Notes: a model not told the origin generated them from the sequence alone. A stretch of 64,000 bases of DNA from Salmonella enterica subsp. enterica serovar Choleraesuis (GCA_022846635.1 AP025685.1:2914001-2978000), one strand, 5' to 3'. Shown: positions 1 to 8,747, counted from the first letter of the stretch. Program-made: numbers and translations.

Positions 1-1
1 C

Positions 2-658
2 CTGACATCACCCGACGGCGACCAGGGTTTCCCTGGGAACGCCTGGGTTCAGGCCCATTACCAGTTAGATGCCGATAATAGCCTGAGCGTCAGCTACCGG
101 GTTGAGGTCGATAAACCTTGTCCGGTGAATCTGACCAACCATGCCTATTTCAACCTGGAACATGACCGCTGGGATGCCCGTGACCATATCCTGCAAATTC
201 ACGCCAGCCATTATTTACCGGTGGATGCAGAAGGGATCCCTTGCCGCGAGCTGACGCCGGTAGCCGGAACCAGTTTCGACTTCCAACGGCCTAAGGCTAT
301 TCGGCGCGACTTCCTGAATGAAACCGACCAGCGTCTGGTTAATGGTTACGATCATGCCTTTCTGCTGGCCCACGGCGGCGATATACAACAGCCGGCCGCC
401 GAGCTGTGGTCTGCGGATAAACATTTGCAAATGACGCTCTATACTAGTGCTCCAGCACTTCATTTCTATAGCGGTAACTTCCTGGCAGGTACCCCGGCAC
501 GAGAAAATGGCGAATACGATAACTGGCAGGGCATAGCTCTGGAGAGCGAACTGCTTCCTGATAGCCCTAATCATCCTGAATGGCCGCAGCCAGCCGCCGT
601 CATCAATCCAGGTGAAGAATATCTTAGTGTCATCCGCTGGCACTTTATCGCTCACTAA
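2..658 (+). CDS. galM: Aldose 1-epimerase (mutarotase), 3' part
   Basis: GalM interconverts the alpha and beta anomers of galactose and other aldoses, feeding the Leloir pathway in the cytoplasm. The reading frame is open from base 2, so the 5' end lies outside the window; 218 residues are visible against about 346 in E. coli. The piece starts in the SPDGDQGFPGN segment and continues with DKPCPVNLTNHAYFNL, which includes the active-site NHAYFNL motif. YSGNF and the C-terminal IRWHFIAH follow, so the C-terminus is complete. It lies directly upstream of gpmA, as in E. coli where it closes the gal operon. The identification is firm. An internal GTG at 125 is not a real start. Confidence 0.93.
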   Translation: MTSPDGDQGFPGNAWVQAHYQLDADNSLSVSYRVEVDKPCPVNLTNHAYFNLEHDRWDARDHILQIHASHYLPVDAEGIPCRELTPVAGTSFDFQRPKAIRRDFLNETDQRLVNGYDHAFLLAHGGDIQQPAAELWSADKHLQMTLYTSAPALHFYSGNFLAGTPARENGEYDNWQGIALESELLPDSPNHPEWPQPAAVINPGEEYLSVIRWHFIAH

Positions 659-666
659 ATCATCTT

Positions 667-707
667 TATCCGGGCCGGATGTTTAGCAAGCCGCCCGGAT
701 AACTTTT
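667..707 (+). terminator. Hairpin after galM, probable terminator
   Basis: The 9-base arms TATCCGGGC (667-675) and GCCCGGATA (693-701) are complementary and are followed by ACTTTTCTT. They lie 8 bases after the galM stop. The CCGGATG/CCCGGATA wording also resembles enterobacterial REP palindromes, so this could be a REP-type element rather than a classical terminator. Confidence 0.5.
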
Positions 708-807
708 CTTGCGCCGCAATTTTCGCCACTCACCACCTAAAAACCAACTTGTGATTAACATTCACCTTACTATTGGCCGCTATTTTAGTTATTTTTATGG
801 TTTCGAT

Positions 808-852
808 TGTGGTGAAGGCCATCCCGGCAATACAATGATTCTTGTTATCATT
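808..852 (+). promoter_or_regulatory. gpmA promoter with Fur-box-like palindrome
   Basis: A TTGTGG hexamer (808-813) is separated by 17 bases from TACAAT (831-836), a plausible sigma-70 promoter. Overlapping the -10 is AATGATTCTTGTTATCATT (834-852), an inverted AATGAT/ATCATT pair resembling the Fur consensus. Iron/Fur control of gpmA is reported in E. coli. The site assignment here is by eye. Confidence 0.45.
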
Positions 853-878
853 CACCAGGCTTATTAAGGAGTATGATT

Positions 879-1631
879 ATGGCTGTAACTAAGCTGGTTC
901 TGGTTCGTCACGGTGAAAGCCAGTGGAATCAGGAAAACCGCTTTACCGGTTGGTATGACGTAGATCTTTCTGAGAAAGGCGTAGGCGAAGCAAAGGCCGC
1001 CGGTAAGCTGCTCAAAGAGGAAGGCTTCAGCTTTGATTTTGCTTATACCTCAGTGCTGAAACGTGCCATCCATACATTGTGGAATGTGCTTGACCAACTG
1101 GACCAGGCCTGGTTGCCGGTTGAAAAGTCATGGCGTCTGAACGAGCGTCACTACGGTGCGCTTCAGGGCCTGAACAAAGCCGAAACTGCCGAAAAGTATG
1201 GCGACGAACAGGTTAAGCAATGGCGTCGCGGCTTTGCCATTACCCCACCGGCACTGACTAAAGAAGATGAGCGCTATCCGGGCCACGATCCTCGCTATGC
1301 AGGTCTAAGCGAACAAGAATTACCGCTAACCGAGAGCCTGGCGCTGACCATTGACCGTGTTATCCCTTATTGGAATGAAACCATCCTGCCGCGTATGAAA
1401 AGCGGTGAGCGCGTAATAATTGCCGCTCACGGCAACTCCCTGCGTGCCCTGGTTAAATACCTCGATAACATGGGTGAAAAAGAAATCATCGATCTCAACA
1501 TCCCAACCGGCGTGCCGATGGTTTACGAGTTCGATGAGAACTTTAAACCAATTAAACGTTACTACCTGGGTAATGCCGACGAAATCGCAGCGAAAGCCGC
1601 CGCCGTCGCCAACCAGGGTAAAGCTAAGTAA
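879..1631 (+). CDS. gpmA: 2,3-bisphosphoglycerate-dependent phosphoglycerate mutase
   Basis: This is the cofactor-dependent glycolytic mutase that interconverts 3- and 2-phosphoglycerate in the cytosol. The protein is 250 residues, the same as E. coli GpmA. The RHGES motif near the N-terminus holds the phosphorylated His11, and AAHGNSLRA near residue 184 holds the second catalytic His. I chose the ATG at 879 because AAGGAG (866-871) sits at proper distance; the ATG at 873 is only one base from it and would add Met-Ile. It is a single gene with its own promoter and terminator. Confidence 0.97.
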   Translation: MAVTKLVLVRHGESQWNQENRFTGWYDVDLSEKGVGEAKAAGKLLKEEGFSFDFAYTSVLKRAIHTLWNVLDQLDQAWLPVEKSWRLNERHYGALQGLNKAETAEKYGDEQVKQWRRGFAITPPALTKEDERYPGHDPRYAGLSEQELPLTESLALTIDRVIPYWNETILPRMKSGERVIIAAHGNSLRALVKYLDNMGEKEIIDLNIPTGVPMVYEFDENFKPIKRYYLGNADEIAAKAAAVANQGKAK

Positions 1632-1651
1632 TCAGATTTAGCATGTAATCT

Positions 1652-1675
1652 AAGGGCGCCACCGGCGCCCTTTTT
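1652..1675 (+). terminator. Rho-independent terminator of gpmA
   Basis: The inverted arms AAGGGCGCC and GGCGCCCTT flank an ACC loop and run into TTTTT, 20 bases after the gpmA stop. Confidence 0.85.
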
Positions 1676-1739
1676 ATTGCTATCGACTATTAGCGCCAAA
1701 AGATAACTGACCACTCTCAAGGCAATAATTTTGAGTGGA

Positions 1740-1771
1740 TAAAAAAAATCCGCGCCGGGCGCGGATTTTTT
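1740..1771 (-). terminator. Terminator of aroG, bidirectional in form
   Basis: AAAAATCCGCGCC and GGCGCGGATTTTT form a strong stem with A and T runs on both sides, 20-odd bases after the aroG stop on the minus strand. It could also back up gpmA termination. Confidence 0.85.
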
Positions 1772-1792
1772 ACTTCAACACTTATCTTGAGC

Positions 1793-2848
1793 TTAAAGCG
1801 CCCGGCGTGCTTTAACCGCAGCCGCCAGCTGACGCAGTGCTTTATCAGTATCTGCCCAGCCAATGCAGGCATCGGTAACGCTCTGGCCATAAACCAGCGG
1901 TTTGCCGCTATCAAGGCTCTGGTTACCTTCTACCAGATGACTTTCAATCATCACGCCGACAATACCCTTTTCCCCACCCGCCATCTGCTGGCAGACATCG
2001 GTGCAAACTTCCATCTGTTTCTGGAACTGTTTGCTGGAGTTAGCATGGCTGAAGTCAATCATCACCTGAGGTGCCAGGCCCGCTTTAGTCAGCCCCTGCT
2101 TAACGGCACCAACGTGATGAGCGCTGTAGTTCGGCTCTTTACCGCCACGCAGAATAATATGGCAATCTTCATTCCCGCTGGTATTCACGATAGCCGAGTG
2201 ACCCCATTTCGTCACCGACAGGAAGCAGTGCGGTGCTCCAGCGGCGTTGATAGCATCGATGGCAACTTTAATCGTACCGTCAGTACCGTTTTTAAACCCG
2301 ACCGGGCAAGACAGGCCAGAAGCCAATTCACGATGCACCTGAGATTCAGTGGTACGAGCGCCAATGGCTCCCCAGCTCATTAGATCTGCCAGATACTGAG
2401 GAGTAATCATATCCAGAAACTCACCCGCCGCCGGCAGGCCGCTGTGGTTAATGGCCAGCAGCAGCTCGCGTGCTGTACGCAACCCGTCGTTGATCTGGAA
2501 GCTATTATCCATGTGCGGATCGTTAATCAGCCCTTTCCAGCCCACGGTAGTTCGTGGCTTTTCAAAATAGACGCGCATGACGACTTCCAGTTCCCCATGC
2601 AGCTCTTCACGCAGAGTCAACAGGCGAGCGGCGTATTCGCGCGCGGCGGCGGTATCATGAATTGAGCACGGCCCGATAATCACCAACAGGCGATCATCCT
2701 GCCCTTTGAGGATTTTATGGATAGCCTGACGAGCACCGGCAACAGTGGATGCGGCCTCTTCAGTAGCGGGAAACTTTTCCAGTAAAGCAACGGGGGGAAG
2801 TAAATGGTTGATCTCTTTGATTCTTAAATCATCGTTCTTGTAAGTCAT
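1793..2848 (-). CDS. aroG: DAHP synthase, phenylalanine-sensitive isozyme
   Basis: AroG condenses phosphoenolpyruvate and erythrose 4-phosphate to DAHP, the first step of the shikimate pathway. The protein is 351 residues against 350 in E. coli and is near-identical through IGPCSIHD, KPRTTVGWKGLINDP, GARTTESQVHRELASG and the DFSHANSSKQ metal/substrate region. The long open frame continues upstream to 2971, but the family start MTYKNDDLRIKE and a GGA Shine-Dalgarno support the ATG at 2848. The upstream extension would also run through the promoter and TyrR box. The residues match the Phe-inhibited isozyme rather than AroF or AroH. It is monocistronic and ends at a strong terminator. Confidence 0.97.
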   Translation of the reverse strand: MTYKNDDLRIKEINHLLPPVALLEKFPATEEAASTVAGARQAIHKILKGQDDRLLVIIGPCSIHDTAAAREYAARLLTLREELHGELEVVMRVYFEKPRTTVGWKGLINDPHMDNSFQINDGLRTARELLLAINHSGLPAAGEFLDMITPQYLADLMSWGAIGARTTESQVHRELASGLSCPVGFKNGTDGTIKVAIDAINAAGAPHCFLSVTKWGHSAIVNTSGNEDCHIILRGGKEPNYSAHHVGAVKQGLTKAGLAPQVMIDFSHANSSKQFQKQMEVCTDVCQQMAGGEKGIVGVMIESHLVEGNQSLDSGKPLVYGQSVTDACIGWADTDKALRQLAAAVKARRAL

Positions 2849-2892
2849 TTCAGTTCCGTAAACATGGTTTGCTGCTAAATTGCAATCCCTAG

Positions 2893-2921
2893 AATCTATA
2901 TGTTTAAAACCAGACTGTAAA
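2893..2921 (-). promoter_or_regulatory. aroG sigma-70 promoter
   Basis: On the minus strand TTTACA (complement of 2916-2921) is followed by 17 bases and TAGATT (complement of 2893-2898). The -35 is shared with the TyrR box, so bound TyrR would cover it. Confidence 0.65.
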
Positions 2922-2933
2922 CCGGGTTTTACA
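2916..2933. promoter_or_regulatory. TyrR box upstream of aroG
   Basis: TGTAAA-N6-TTTACA is a perfect 18-bp palindrome matching the strong TyrR box consensus. Repression of aroG by TyrR with phenylalanine is established in E. coli. Its overlap with the -35 fits direct repression. Confidence 0.85.
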
Positions 2934-3155
2934 CTCGAATTCAGAAATGACTGATAAATGGCTAAAAACAATCAATATGTCGAAAAAAATGAGATACCAG
3001 CTACACTTTTTAACTGTTCATACTGATTAATTGCCGTTTTGCAAGATTGTCAACTATTGTAAGCAGCTCGTTCTGGTTGTTAATCCGGCCCGACGCTCGT
3101 TTTACTCAATGTTGCTAACGGTCTGTTTCAGTCCCGATACAGAAATGGAGCACTT

Positions 3156-3470
3156 ATGAAAAAGCTTGCGATGACAATTTTAGGCGCATCATTAATGGTT
3201 GGTGGGGTATCAGCTTTTGCCGCCAATAATAATGCACAACAGAACGCAGCAGCAGATGCAGGAATGGAGGCACCGGGTTCACACCAGCAAATGGCCCCTA
3301 AAGGAACCGATAATAACAACATCAATACCGGTAACGGCACCCCGGAACAAGCTCAACCGGTAGATAAAAATGCACCTTGCAATGATGGCAGCTGCACCAA
3401 TCAGCAAAACCACGTTGAACATCGTGGCGATAGTAAATCCGGTGCCGCGAGCGATAGCTCAACGCAGTAA
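3156..3470 (+). CDS. ybgS: YbgS-like small secreted protein of unknown function
   Basis: This is a 104-residue protein with a clear Sec signal peptide (MKKLAMTILGASLMVGGVSAFA, about 22 residues). The mature part is Asn/Gln/Ser-rich, hydrophilic and probably disordered, with two cysteines (CNDGSC). It matches E. coli YbgS (126 residues) in position between aroG and zitB and in the ADAG, APN/APK, DNN.NTG and C.DG.C segments. Overall identity is low and it is about 20 residues shorter. The likely location is the periplasm. No function is established; in E. coli the family is described as a homeobox-named or stress-related protein without a mechanism. Confidence 0.8.
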   Translation: MKKLAMTILGASLMVGGVSAFAANNNAQQNAAADAGMEAPGSHQQMAPKGTDNNNINTGNGTPEQAQPVDKNAPCNDGSCTNQQNHVEHRGDSKSGAASDSSTQ

Positions 3471-3578
3471 CCGATAACCTATCTGGGGCCGCATCTGCGG
3501 CTCCAAAAAAATTTTCTTATCTTCATCTTTGCGCCGATAATGATTTCAAACACGATTTCATAAACCACGGATAGATGC

Positions 3579-4562
3579 ATGGCGCACTCTCACAATCATT
3601 CCCACTCTCATTCTTCAGGCGACGGTAATCAGCGCAAACTGGCCCTGGCTTTTGCCATCACCGCACTATTTATGGTCGCTGAAGTTATTGGTGGATTAGT
3701 TTCTGGCTCTCTGGCCCTGCTGGCCGATGCAGGTCATATGCTCACCGACGCCGCGGCACTGCTGGTGGCTCTGCTGGCGGTGCATTTTGCCCGCCGACCG
3801 GCTAATGGTCGCCACACTTTTGGCTGGCTGCGGCTTACCACACTTGCGGCTTTTGTTAATGCCATTGCTCTGCTTGTTATTACGGTCATGATTGTTTGGG
3901 AAGCGGTTGTTCGCTTCCGCCATCCTGAGCCTGTCACCGGCGGTATTATGTTGATAATCGCTTTTGGCGGTTTACTGGCTAACCTGCTTTCGTTTTGGAT
4001 ACTACATAGCGGCGGTAAAGAGCGAAATCTCAATGTCCGGGCCGCTGCTCTGCACGTTATGGGAGACCTACTGGGCTCGGTGGGGGCTATTGTTGCCGCT
4101 CTGGTAATCATCACCACCGGCTGGACGCCTATTGACCCGATTCTTTCGGTTTTGGTGTCCTGCCTGGTGCTCCGCAGTGCCTGGCAGTTGCTTAAAGAGA
4201 GTGTTAACGAACTGCTGGAAGGTGCACCGGATGCTATCGATATTGTTGATCTTAAGAAGAAGCTGGCGCTGACAATTCCTGAAGTACGCAATGTGCATCA
4301 CGTGCATGTCTGGATGGTGGGTGAGAAACCGCTAATGACACTGCACGTGCAGGTTGTTCCTCCGCACGATCATGACGCCTTACTGGGGCGTATTCATAGC
4401 TATCTGTCTCAGGAGTATGCCATCGCCCACTGCACGATTCAGATGGAGTATCAACCCTGCTCCGGAGTTGATTGTGATTTAAATGCTCCAGTCAGCGATG
4501 AGCATGAGCATGAGTCAGGCCATACTCACGAGCACGAGCATCAACATGGGCATAGCCATTAA
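3579..4562 (+). CDS. zitB: Zinc efflux transporter, cation diffusion facilitator family
   Basis: ZitB exports cytoplasmic Zn2+ in exchange for protons across the inner membrane. The protein is 327 residues (E. coli 313). It has a His-rich N-terminus ([11 protein letters not shown]), six hydrophobic segments over about residues 20-210, the transport-site motifs [10 protein letters not shown] (second helix) and HVMGDLLGS (fifth helix), and a cytoplasmic domain with HHVHVW. The C-terminal tail is an extended His/Glu repeat ([19 protein letters not shown]), longer than in E. coli and a likely metal buffer. The stop codon directly abuts the convergent pnuC stop with no spacer. Confidence 0.94.
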   Translation: MAHSHNHSHSHSSGDGNQRKLALAFAITALFMVAEVIGGLVSGSLALLADAGHMLTDAAALLVALLAVHFARRPANGRHTFGWLRLTTLAAFVNAIALLVITVMIVWEAVVRFRHPEPVTGGIMLIIAFGGLLANLLSFWILHSGGKERNLNVRAAALHVMGDLLGSVGAIVAALVIITTGWTPIDPILSVLVSCLVLRSAWQLLKESVNELLEGAPDAIDIVDLKKKLALTIPEVRNVHHVHVWMVGEKPLMTLHVQVVPPHDHDALLGRIHSYLSQEYAIAHCTIQMEYQPCSGVDCDLNAPVSDEHEHESGHTHEHEHQHGHSH

Positions 4563-5279
4563 TTAAGCGCCGGCGCGGGAGCCATGTTCCCGCGCTCGCC
4601 TTATCCACATCCGACTGCCATTTAGCGCGATAAACGTCAGAATCACATACTCCAGGGCCATTGCGTAGACGCCCTGTAAGCTAAATACCACCACGCTTGC
4701 GATATTAATAACCACCCACAGCAGCCAATTTTCCACGTATTTACGCGTCATCAAAATCATCGCTACCACGGAAAGCACCGTAATTGTCGCATCCAGAAGC
4801 GGCCAGGCATCCGGCTCTAGCGGCGGCATCGCAACCTGCACTCCCAGAGCCTGAAGTACCGTGACAACTATTCCGGTCAGGAAACCAAAGAAATTGTCGA
4901 TATAGCGGCTAAGCAGTGCAATCGAAATCACGCATACCACACCCCATATCACAGCCTTACGCGGAGGAAGCCAGCGTATTTGTAGTTCGGCCTGATTATT
5001 GTCGCCGGTGCGAGACCAGGCATACCAGCCGTAGACATTGGCTGCAAAGAAGAAGACTTGTAACAACAGGCTGGCGTAGAGTTGAATCTGAAAGAAGATA
5101 ACCGCAAATAGCACTACGTTTATCAGACCGAACAGATAGTTGATAATCTTCTCGAGGCTGGCGAGCCAGATGCAAAGCAGACCCGCGATGGTTCCCACCG
5201 CCTCAATCCATGAGAGCGCATATCCCCCTGCTCCCAGGGGAATATGAACCAGGATATTCTGGGTACTAAAAAAATCCAT
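4563..5279 (-). CDS. pnuC: Nicotinamide riboside transporter PnuC
   Basis: PnuC imports nicotinamide riboside across the inner membrane for NAD salvage. The protein is 238 residues against 239 in E. coli, almost entirely hydrophobic helices with the family segments SLEKIINYLFGLIN and ANVYGWYAW and the C-terminal MALEYVILTFIALNGSRMW. It lies 36 bases downstream of nadA in the same direction, so the two form a NAD-supply operon under the NadR site upstream of nadA. The last codons contain an 8-bp hairpin (GCGCGGGA / TCCCGCGC, about 4573-4595) that could slow transcription from both converging genes but lacks a T run. Confidence 0.94.
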   Translation of the reverse strand: MDFFSTQNILVHIPLGAGGYALSWIEAVGTIAGLLCIWLASLEKIINYLFGLINVVLFAVIFFQIQLYASLLLQVFFFAANVYGWYAWSRTGDNNQAELQIRWLPPRKAVIWGVVCVISIALLSRYIDNFFGFLTGIVVTVLQALGVQVAMPPLEPDAWPLLDATITVLSVVAMILMTRKYVENWLLWVVINIASVVVFSLQGVYAMALEYVILTFIALNGSRMWIRRAREHGSRAGA

Positions 5280-5315
5280 CGCCCACCTCTACTCCAGCCT
5301 GTCGGTTGAAAGTTG

Positions 5316-6392
5316 TCAGGCTGTCTTAGTCACCGATTGCGATGCAGCCCCGGGCCGAAGTGTAGCAGCAAACTCCAGCATGCGATTCAGCGGTACCAAA
5401 GAGCGCTGTCCCAATTCTTTATCCACGTGGATTTCATGCTCGCTACCGCCATGCTCAAGACTCTGGGCAATAGCCTGAATGCTGTTCATCGCCATCCACG
5501 GGCAATGGGCGCAGGTGCGGCAACTTGCCCCCTCACCTGCCGTTGGCGCTTCTAGCAGGATTTTGTCAGGCACAGCCTGCTGCATCTTGTAAAAGATCCC
5601 GCGATCGGTGGCGACTATCATTTGGCGGTGAGGCAGGTTGCGGGCTGCGGTTATCAGCTGGCTGGTTGAGCCAACCGCATCCGCCAACGCTACGATTTCA
5701 GCCGGTGATTCAGGGTGAACCAGAACCGCTGCTTCCGGGTAAAGCGCTTTCATCTGTTTCAGCGCTTGAGTTTTAAACTCATCGTGTACGATGCACGCCC
5801 CCTGCCAGCACAGGACATCAGCGCCGGTCTGACGGGCAACGTAACGCCCAAGATGGCGGTCTGGCGCCCAGAGGATTTTCTTACCCAGGCTATCGAGATG
5901 GTCGATTAATTCCACGGCGATGCTCGACGTTACCACCCAGTCAGCCCTGGCTTTAACTGCAGCTGAAGTGTTGGCGTATACGACAACTACCCGGTCTGGA
6001 TGTGCATCGCAAAACGCGTTGAACTCCTCTGACGGGCAGCCGAGATCCAATGAACATTCAGCGCCGAGCGCGGGCATCAGAATACGTTTCTCTGGGCTGA
6101 GAATTTTGGCGGTCTCGCCCATAAAACGGACGCCCGCCACTACCAGCGTCGAGGCAGGATGATTAGCGCCAAAGCGCGCCATTTCTAAAGAATCGGCAAC
6201 GCAACCGCCTGTCTCTTCCGCCAGAGCCTGGATTTCCGGGTCAGTATAGTAATGAGCAACCAGCACCGCATTACGCTCTCGCAGCAGGCGTTTTACCTCG
6301 TTACGCCAGTAAAGCTGCTGCTCCTGGCTCAGACGAGGCGGCTTAGGGGGAAACGGATAAATGCTATCTACCGGATTGAACATCTGGCTCAT
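5316..6392 (-). CDS. nadA: Quinolinate synthase
   Basis: NadA condenses iminoaspartate with dihydroxyacetone phosphate to quinolinate in de novo NAD synthesis, using a [4Fe-4S] cluster. Family blocks are [55 protein letters not shown] and the C-terminal [12 protein letters not shown]. The three cluster cysteines fall in the AECSL, GACIV and CAHCP segments. The protein is 358 residues, 11 more than E. coli; the excess is a C-terminal tail after the last conserved ATLRPG. It is the first gene of nadA-pnuC and is preceded by a NadR operator. Confidence 0.96.
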   Translation of the reverse strand: MSQMFNPVDSIYPFPPKPPRLSQEQQLYWRNEVKRLLRERNAVLVAHYYTDPEIQALAEETGGCVADSLEMARFGANHPASTLVVAGVRFMGETAKILSPEKRILMPALGAECSLDLGCPSEEFNAFCDAHPDRVVVVYANTSAAVKARADWVVTSSIAVELIDHLDSLGKKILWAPDRHLGRYVARQTGADVLCWQGACIVHDEFKTQALKQMKALYPEAAVLVHPESPAEIVALADAVGSTSQLITAARNLPHRQMIVATDRGIFYKMQQAVPDKILLEAPTAGEGASCRTCAHCPWMAMNSIQAIAQSLEHGGSEHEIHVDKELGQRSLVPLNRMLEFAATLRPGAASQSVTKTA

Positions 6393-6464
6393 GGCGGTTC
6401 TCGTTTTATGAATTTAACAATCCTGACCTTAACCTGGCTTTATCTGGTGGTTAATAGTCAATGG

Positions 6465-6482
6465 TGTTTTATATGCTAAACA
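6465..6482. promoter_or_regulatory. NadR operator upstream of nadA
   Basis: TGTTTT-ATATGC-TAAACA is one mismatch from the TGTTTA-N6-TAAACA NadR palindrome. It lies about 70 bases before the nadA start. NAD-responsive repression of nadA by NadR is established in enterobacteria. Confidence 0.75.
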
Positions 6483-6520
6483 AGATAGCCAAAAAATCGC
6501 CAGATGTCGCCATCTTTTTA

Positions 6521-7015
6521 TTACGGGTTAAAGCCGCTATGGCCCTCCAGCCGCAGCAGCCAGGCTTTGGCGGATATCCCTCCGGCAAAGCCGGTCAATG
6601 TACCGTTACTACCAATAACCCGGTGACATGGCGTGATAATACTGACCGGGTTGCGACCATTGGCTGCCCCTACCGCCCTGACCGCTTTTGGACGACCTAT
6701 TTGCATCGCGAGTTCACCATAGCTACGAGTTTCGCCAAAAGGGATGGTCAGCAATGCGGCCCAGACCTGTTTTTGGAATTCAGTACCAACAAAATCCAGC
6801 GGCAAATCAAATTGCCGCCGCTTTCCTGAGAAATACTCTGCTAACTGGCGCGCGGCCTCATCCAGTATCGGATTTTGCGAGGCATCAATGCGCTCATTCA
6901 GGCGTACGCGCGCCGGATTGTCATTTTCCCACAATACGGCAGCCAGCCCACGCTCACTCGCCAATAGCGTCAGCTCTCCTAACGGCGTGTTGAGATACTT
7001 ACGTTCATAAATCAT
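6521..7015 (-). CDS. Methylated-DNA-protein-cysteine methyltransferase (Ogt type)
   Basis: This is a suicide DNA-repair protein that removes alkyl groups from O6-alkylguanine onto its own cysteine. It carries the catalytic PCHRV motif (Cys about 130), the DNA-binding helix with RAVGAANGRNP and the C-terminal GFAGG. The protein is 164 residues from the ATG at 7015, chosen because GAGAGAAG stands 5-12 bases upstream; an in-frame ATG at 7030 has no such site. Similarity to E. coli Ogt is only moderate, and ogt is not at this position in E. coli, so I give no symbol. It is divergent from the Ada-AlkA gene across a 168-bp gap with an inverted repeat, which suggests shared alkylation control. Confidence 0.88.
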   Translation of the reverse strand: MIYERKYLNTPLGELTLLASERGLAAVLWENDNPARVRLNERIDASQNPILDEAARQLAEYFSGKRRQFDLPLDFVGTEFQKQVWAALLTIPFGETRSYGELAMQIGRPKAVRAVGAANGRNPVSIITPCHRVIGSNGTLTGFAGGISAKAWLLRLEGHSGFNP

Positions 7016-7073
7016 CTGCTTCTCTCTCATAAAAGCGATCGTTACTTAATTATCCGATGCTGGCTGCTATATT

Positions 7074-7128
7074 ACTGGCCGTTTTCGGTCAGCGGCTTTT
7101 TTTATTCCCATGTCCGAAAACGGCCAGT
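7074..7128. repeat. 15-bp perfect inverted repeat between divergent repair genes
   Basis: ACTGGCCGTTTTCGG (7074-7088) recurs as its exact reverse complement at 7114-7128, separated by 25 bases that include an AT-rich GGCTTTTTTTATT. It lies between the divergent methyltransferase and Ada-AlkA genes. It could be a two-site operator or a transcript hairpin. It does not resemble the known Ada box. Confidence 0.7.
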
Positions 7129-7183
7129 CGCTGATAGGCAGAACCCGTTATATTCAAAGCAACTGAGACCTAAAGGATGCAGC

Positions 7184-8653
7184 ATGAAAATCGACCCTCA
7201 TTCGGCATGGCAGGCTCTGGCATCCAGAGATACCCGCTTCGACGGGGTATTTTATGTGGGTGTAACCTCCACAGGTATCTATTGCCGCCCGGTTTGTCCG
7301 GTGCGACCGCCTATGGAAGCCAACTGCCGTTTTTACAGCAGTGCAGAAGCGGCAGAGAAAGCCGGGTTTCGCCCCTGCCTGCGCTGTCGCCCTGAGCTGG
7401 CACCCGGCAACGCGCCAATGGATAATGCCCAGCGCGTAGCCAGCCGTGTCATTCAGCGGCTGGATGAAAGCCTGACTACCCAGGCACAAAGCCTCGAGGC
7501 ACTGGCGGCAGATCTCGGCCTCAGTCTGCGCCAGCTGCGGCGGATAGTACATCAGGAGCTCGGCGTTACGCCGCTAGAGCTCCGCCAGACCCGGCGTCTA
7601 CTATTAGCCAAGCAGCTGCTTACTGAAACGAGTTTACCCGTTACCGAGATAGCCTTTGCCAGCGGTTTTTCCAGCCTGCGCCGCTTTAATCACGTATTCC
7701 GTACTCAATATCGCTTATCTCCCAGTCAGCTTCGGAAGAATGCTGCCACGGGCATGCAGAAAAGCGGCACCGACAGCTCACAGCTGCTATTAAGCTGGCG
7801 TCCCCCCTTTGACTGGACAGCATTGCTGGACTTTTTACACCTGCGTTCTCTGGCTGGGGTCGAGTGGGTGGATATGGACGCGCAAACCTATTCTCGTACC
7901 GTACGCATCGGACAGAATAGAGGCTGGATACGTGTAGCTAATCAGGCGCAAAAAAATGCGCTACAGATAGAATTCAGTCATAGCCTGACGCCTGTTCTTC
8001 CAGCTCTGCTACGCAGGCTGCGTCATTTATTCGATTTAAACGCTCAGCCTCAGAGTATTGCCGAGGTTTTGGAGCGCGATGAGCGCCTCCACGCTAGCCT
8101 GGCGCTTAACCCTGGCCTGAGGGTTCCTGGTGCCTTCGACGGCTTTGAGTTGGCGATACGCGCTATTCTCGGACAGCAGATAACCGTCAAAGCGGCAACG
8201 ACTCTTGGTAGCCGATTTGTTCAGGCATTTGGCGAACCTTTAGAAACCCCGTTTAACGAGCTAAACCGTCTGGCTCCCGAGCCAGAAATAGTAGTGCAGG
8301 CGACTCAAGATGAAATTTGCCAGCTGGGTATTATTTCAACCCGGGCGCGCTCAATCCAAAGCATTGCCAGTGCCTGCCTGAATGGGGATGTCACATTCGA
8401 CGGTCGGCATAACGCTGAAGAAACTGTCGAACGCTTACAGGCTTTGCCCGGCATCGGCCCATGGACGGCGCAATATATTGCAATGCGCGCGCTGAACTGG
8501 CCAGATGCTTTCCCGCGCGAAGATATCGTCATTCGCAATAATCTGGGTGGCGTCACCGCAAAACAGGCGGAAGAGATCTCCCGGCAATGGCAGCCGTGGC
8601 GAAGCTACGCGGTAATGCATATCTGGAAAAATTTGACGCCAGTGAAACGATAA
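7184..8653 (+). CDS. Ada-type methyl-acceptor / AraC regulator / AlkA DNA glycosylase fusion
   Basis: This 489-residue protein has three repair/regulatory modules. Residues about 5-75 are the Ada N-terminal zinc domain with Cys34, Cys38, Cys65 and Cys68 (GIYCRPVCPVR; RPCLRC), where one Cys accepts methyl from phosphotriesters. About 85-190 is an AraC-type double helix-turn-helix (SLRQLRRIV; PVTEIAFASGFSSLRRFNHVFR). About 195-489 is 3-methyladenine glycosylase II, with ILGQQITVKAA, the LPGIGPWTAQYIAMRAL helix-hairpin-helix and the catalytic Asp at 447 (PREDIVIR). AAAGGATG precedes the ATG. In E. coli these functions are on separate ada and alkA genes located elsewhere; such fusions are known in other proteobacteria. 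It probably senses methylation, activates transcription and excises alkylated bases. Confidence 0.9.
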   Translation: MKIDPHSAWQALASRDTRFDGVFYVGVTSTGIYCRPVCPVRPPMEANCRFYSSAEAAEKAGFRPCLRCRPELAPGNAPMDNAQRVASRVIQRLDESLTTQAQSLEALAADLGLSLRQLRRIVHQELGVTPLELRQTRRLLLAKQLLTETSLPVTEIAFASGFSSLRRFNHVFRTQYRLSPSQLRKNAATGMQKSGTDSSQLLLSWRPPFDWTALLDFLHLRSLAGVEWVDMDAQTYSRTVRIGQNRGWIRVANQAQKNALQIEFSHSLTPVLPALLRRLRHLFDLNAQPQSIAEVLERDERLHASLALNPGLRVPGAFDGFELAIRAILGQQITVKAATTLGSRFVQAFGEPLETPFNELNRLAPEPEIVVQATQDEICQLGIISTRARSIQSIASACLNGDVTFDGRHNAEETVERLQALPGIGPWTAQYIAMRALNWPDAFPREDIVIRNNLGGVTAKQAEEISRQWQPWRSYAVMHIWKNLTPVKR

Positions 8654-8714
8654 AGCACGAGGAATGGTTTTTTATTGCTTGTGGCATCGCAAGAGTTGCG
8701 AAAATACAGATAGC

Positions 8715-8739
8715 AAAAAGGCGCCTTTAGGGCGCCTTT
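8715..8739 (-). terminator. Third (distal) terminator of the Lys tRNA operon
   Basis: On the minus strand, AAAGGCGCC-CTAAA-GGCGCCTTT runs into TTTTT. It is the last of three identical hairpins spaced 152 bases apart. It also lies 62 bases after the convergent Ada-AlkA gene stop and may end that transcript. Confidence 0.85.
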
Positions 8740-8747
8740 CTACATAA

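Noticed and set aside
6483..6520. Terminator after the methyltransferase gene
   Set aside because: AGATG-GCGA-CATCT followed at a distance by TTTTTT on the minus strand is too short and the T run is offset.
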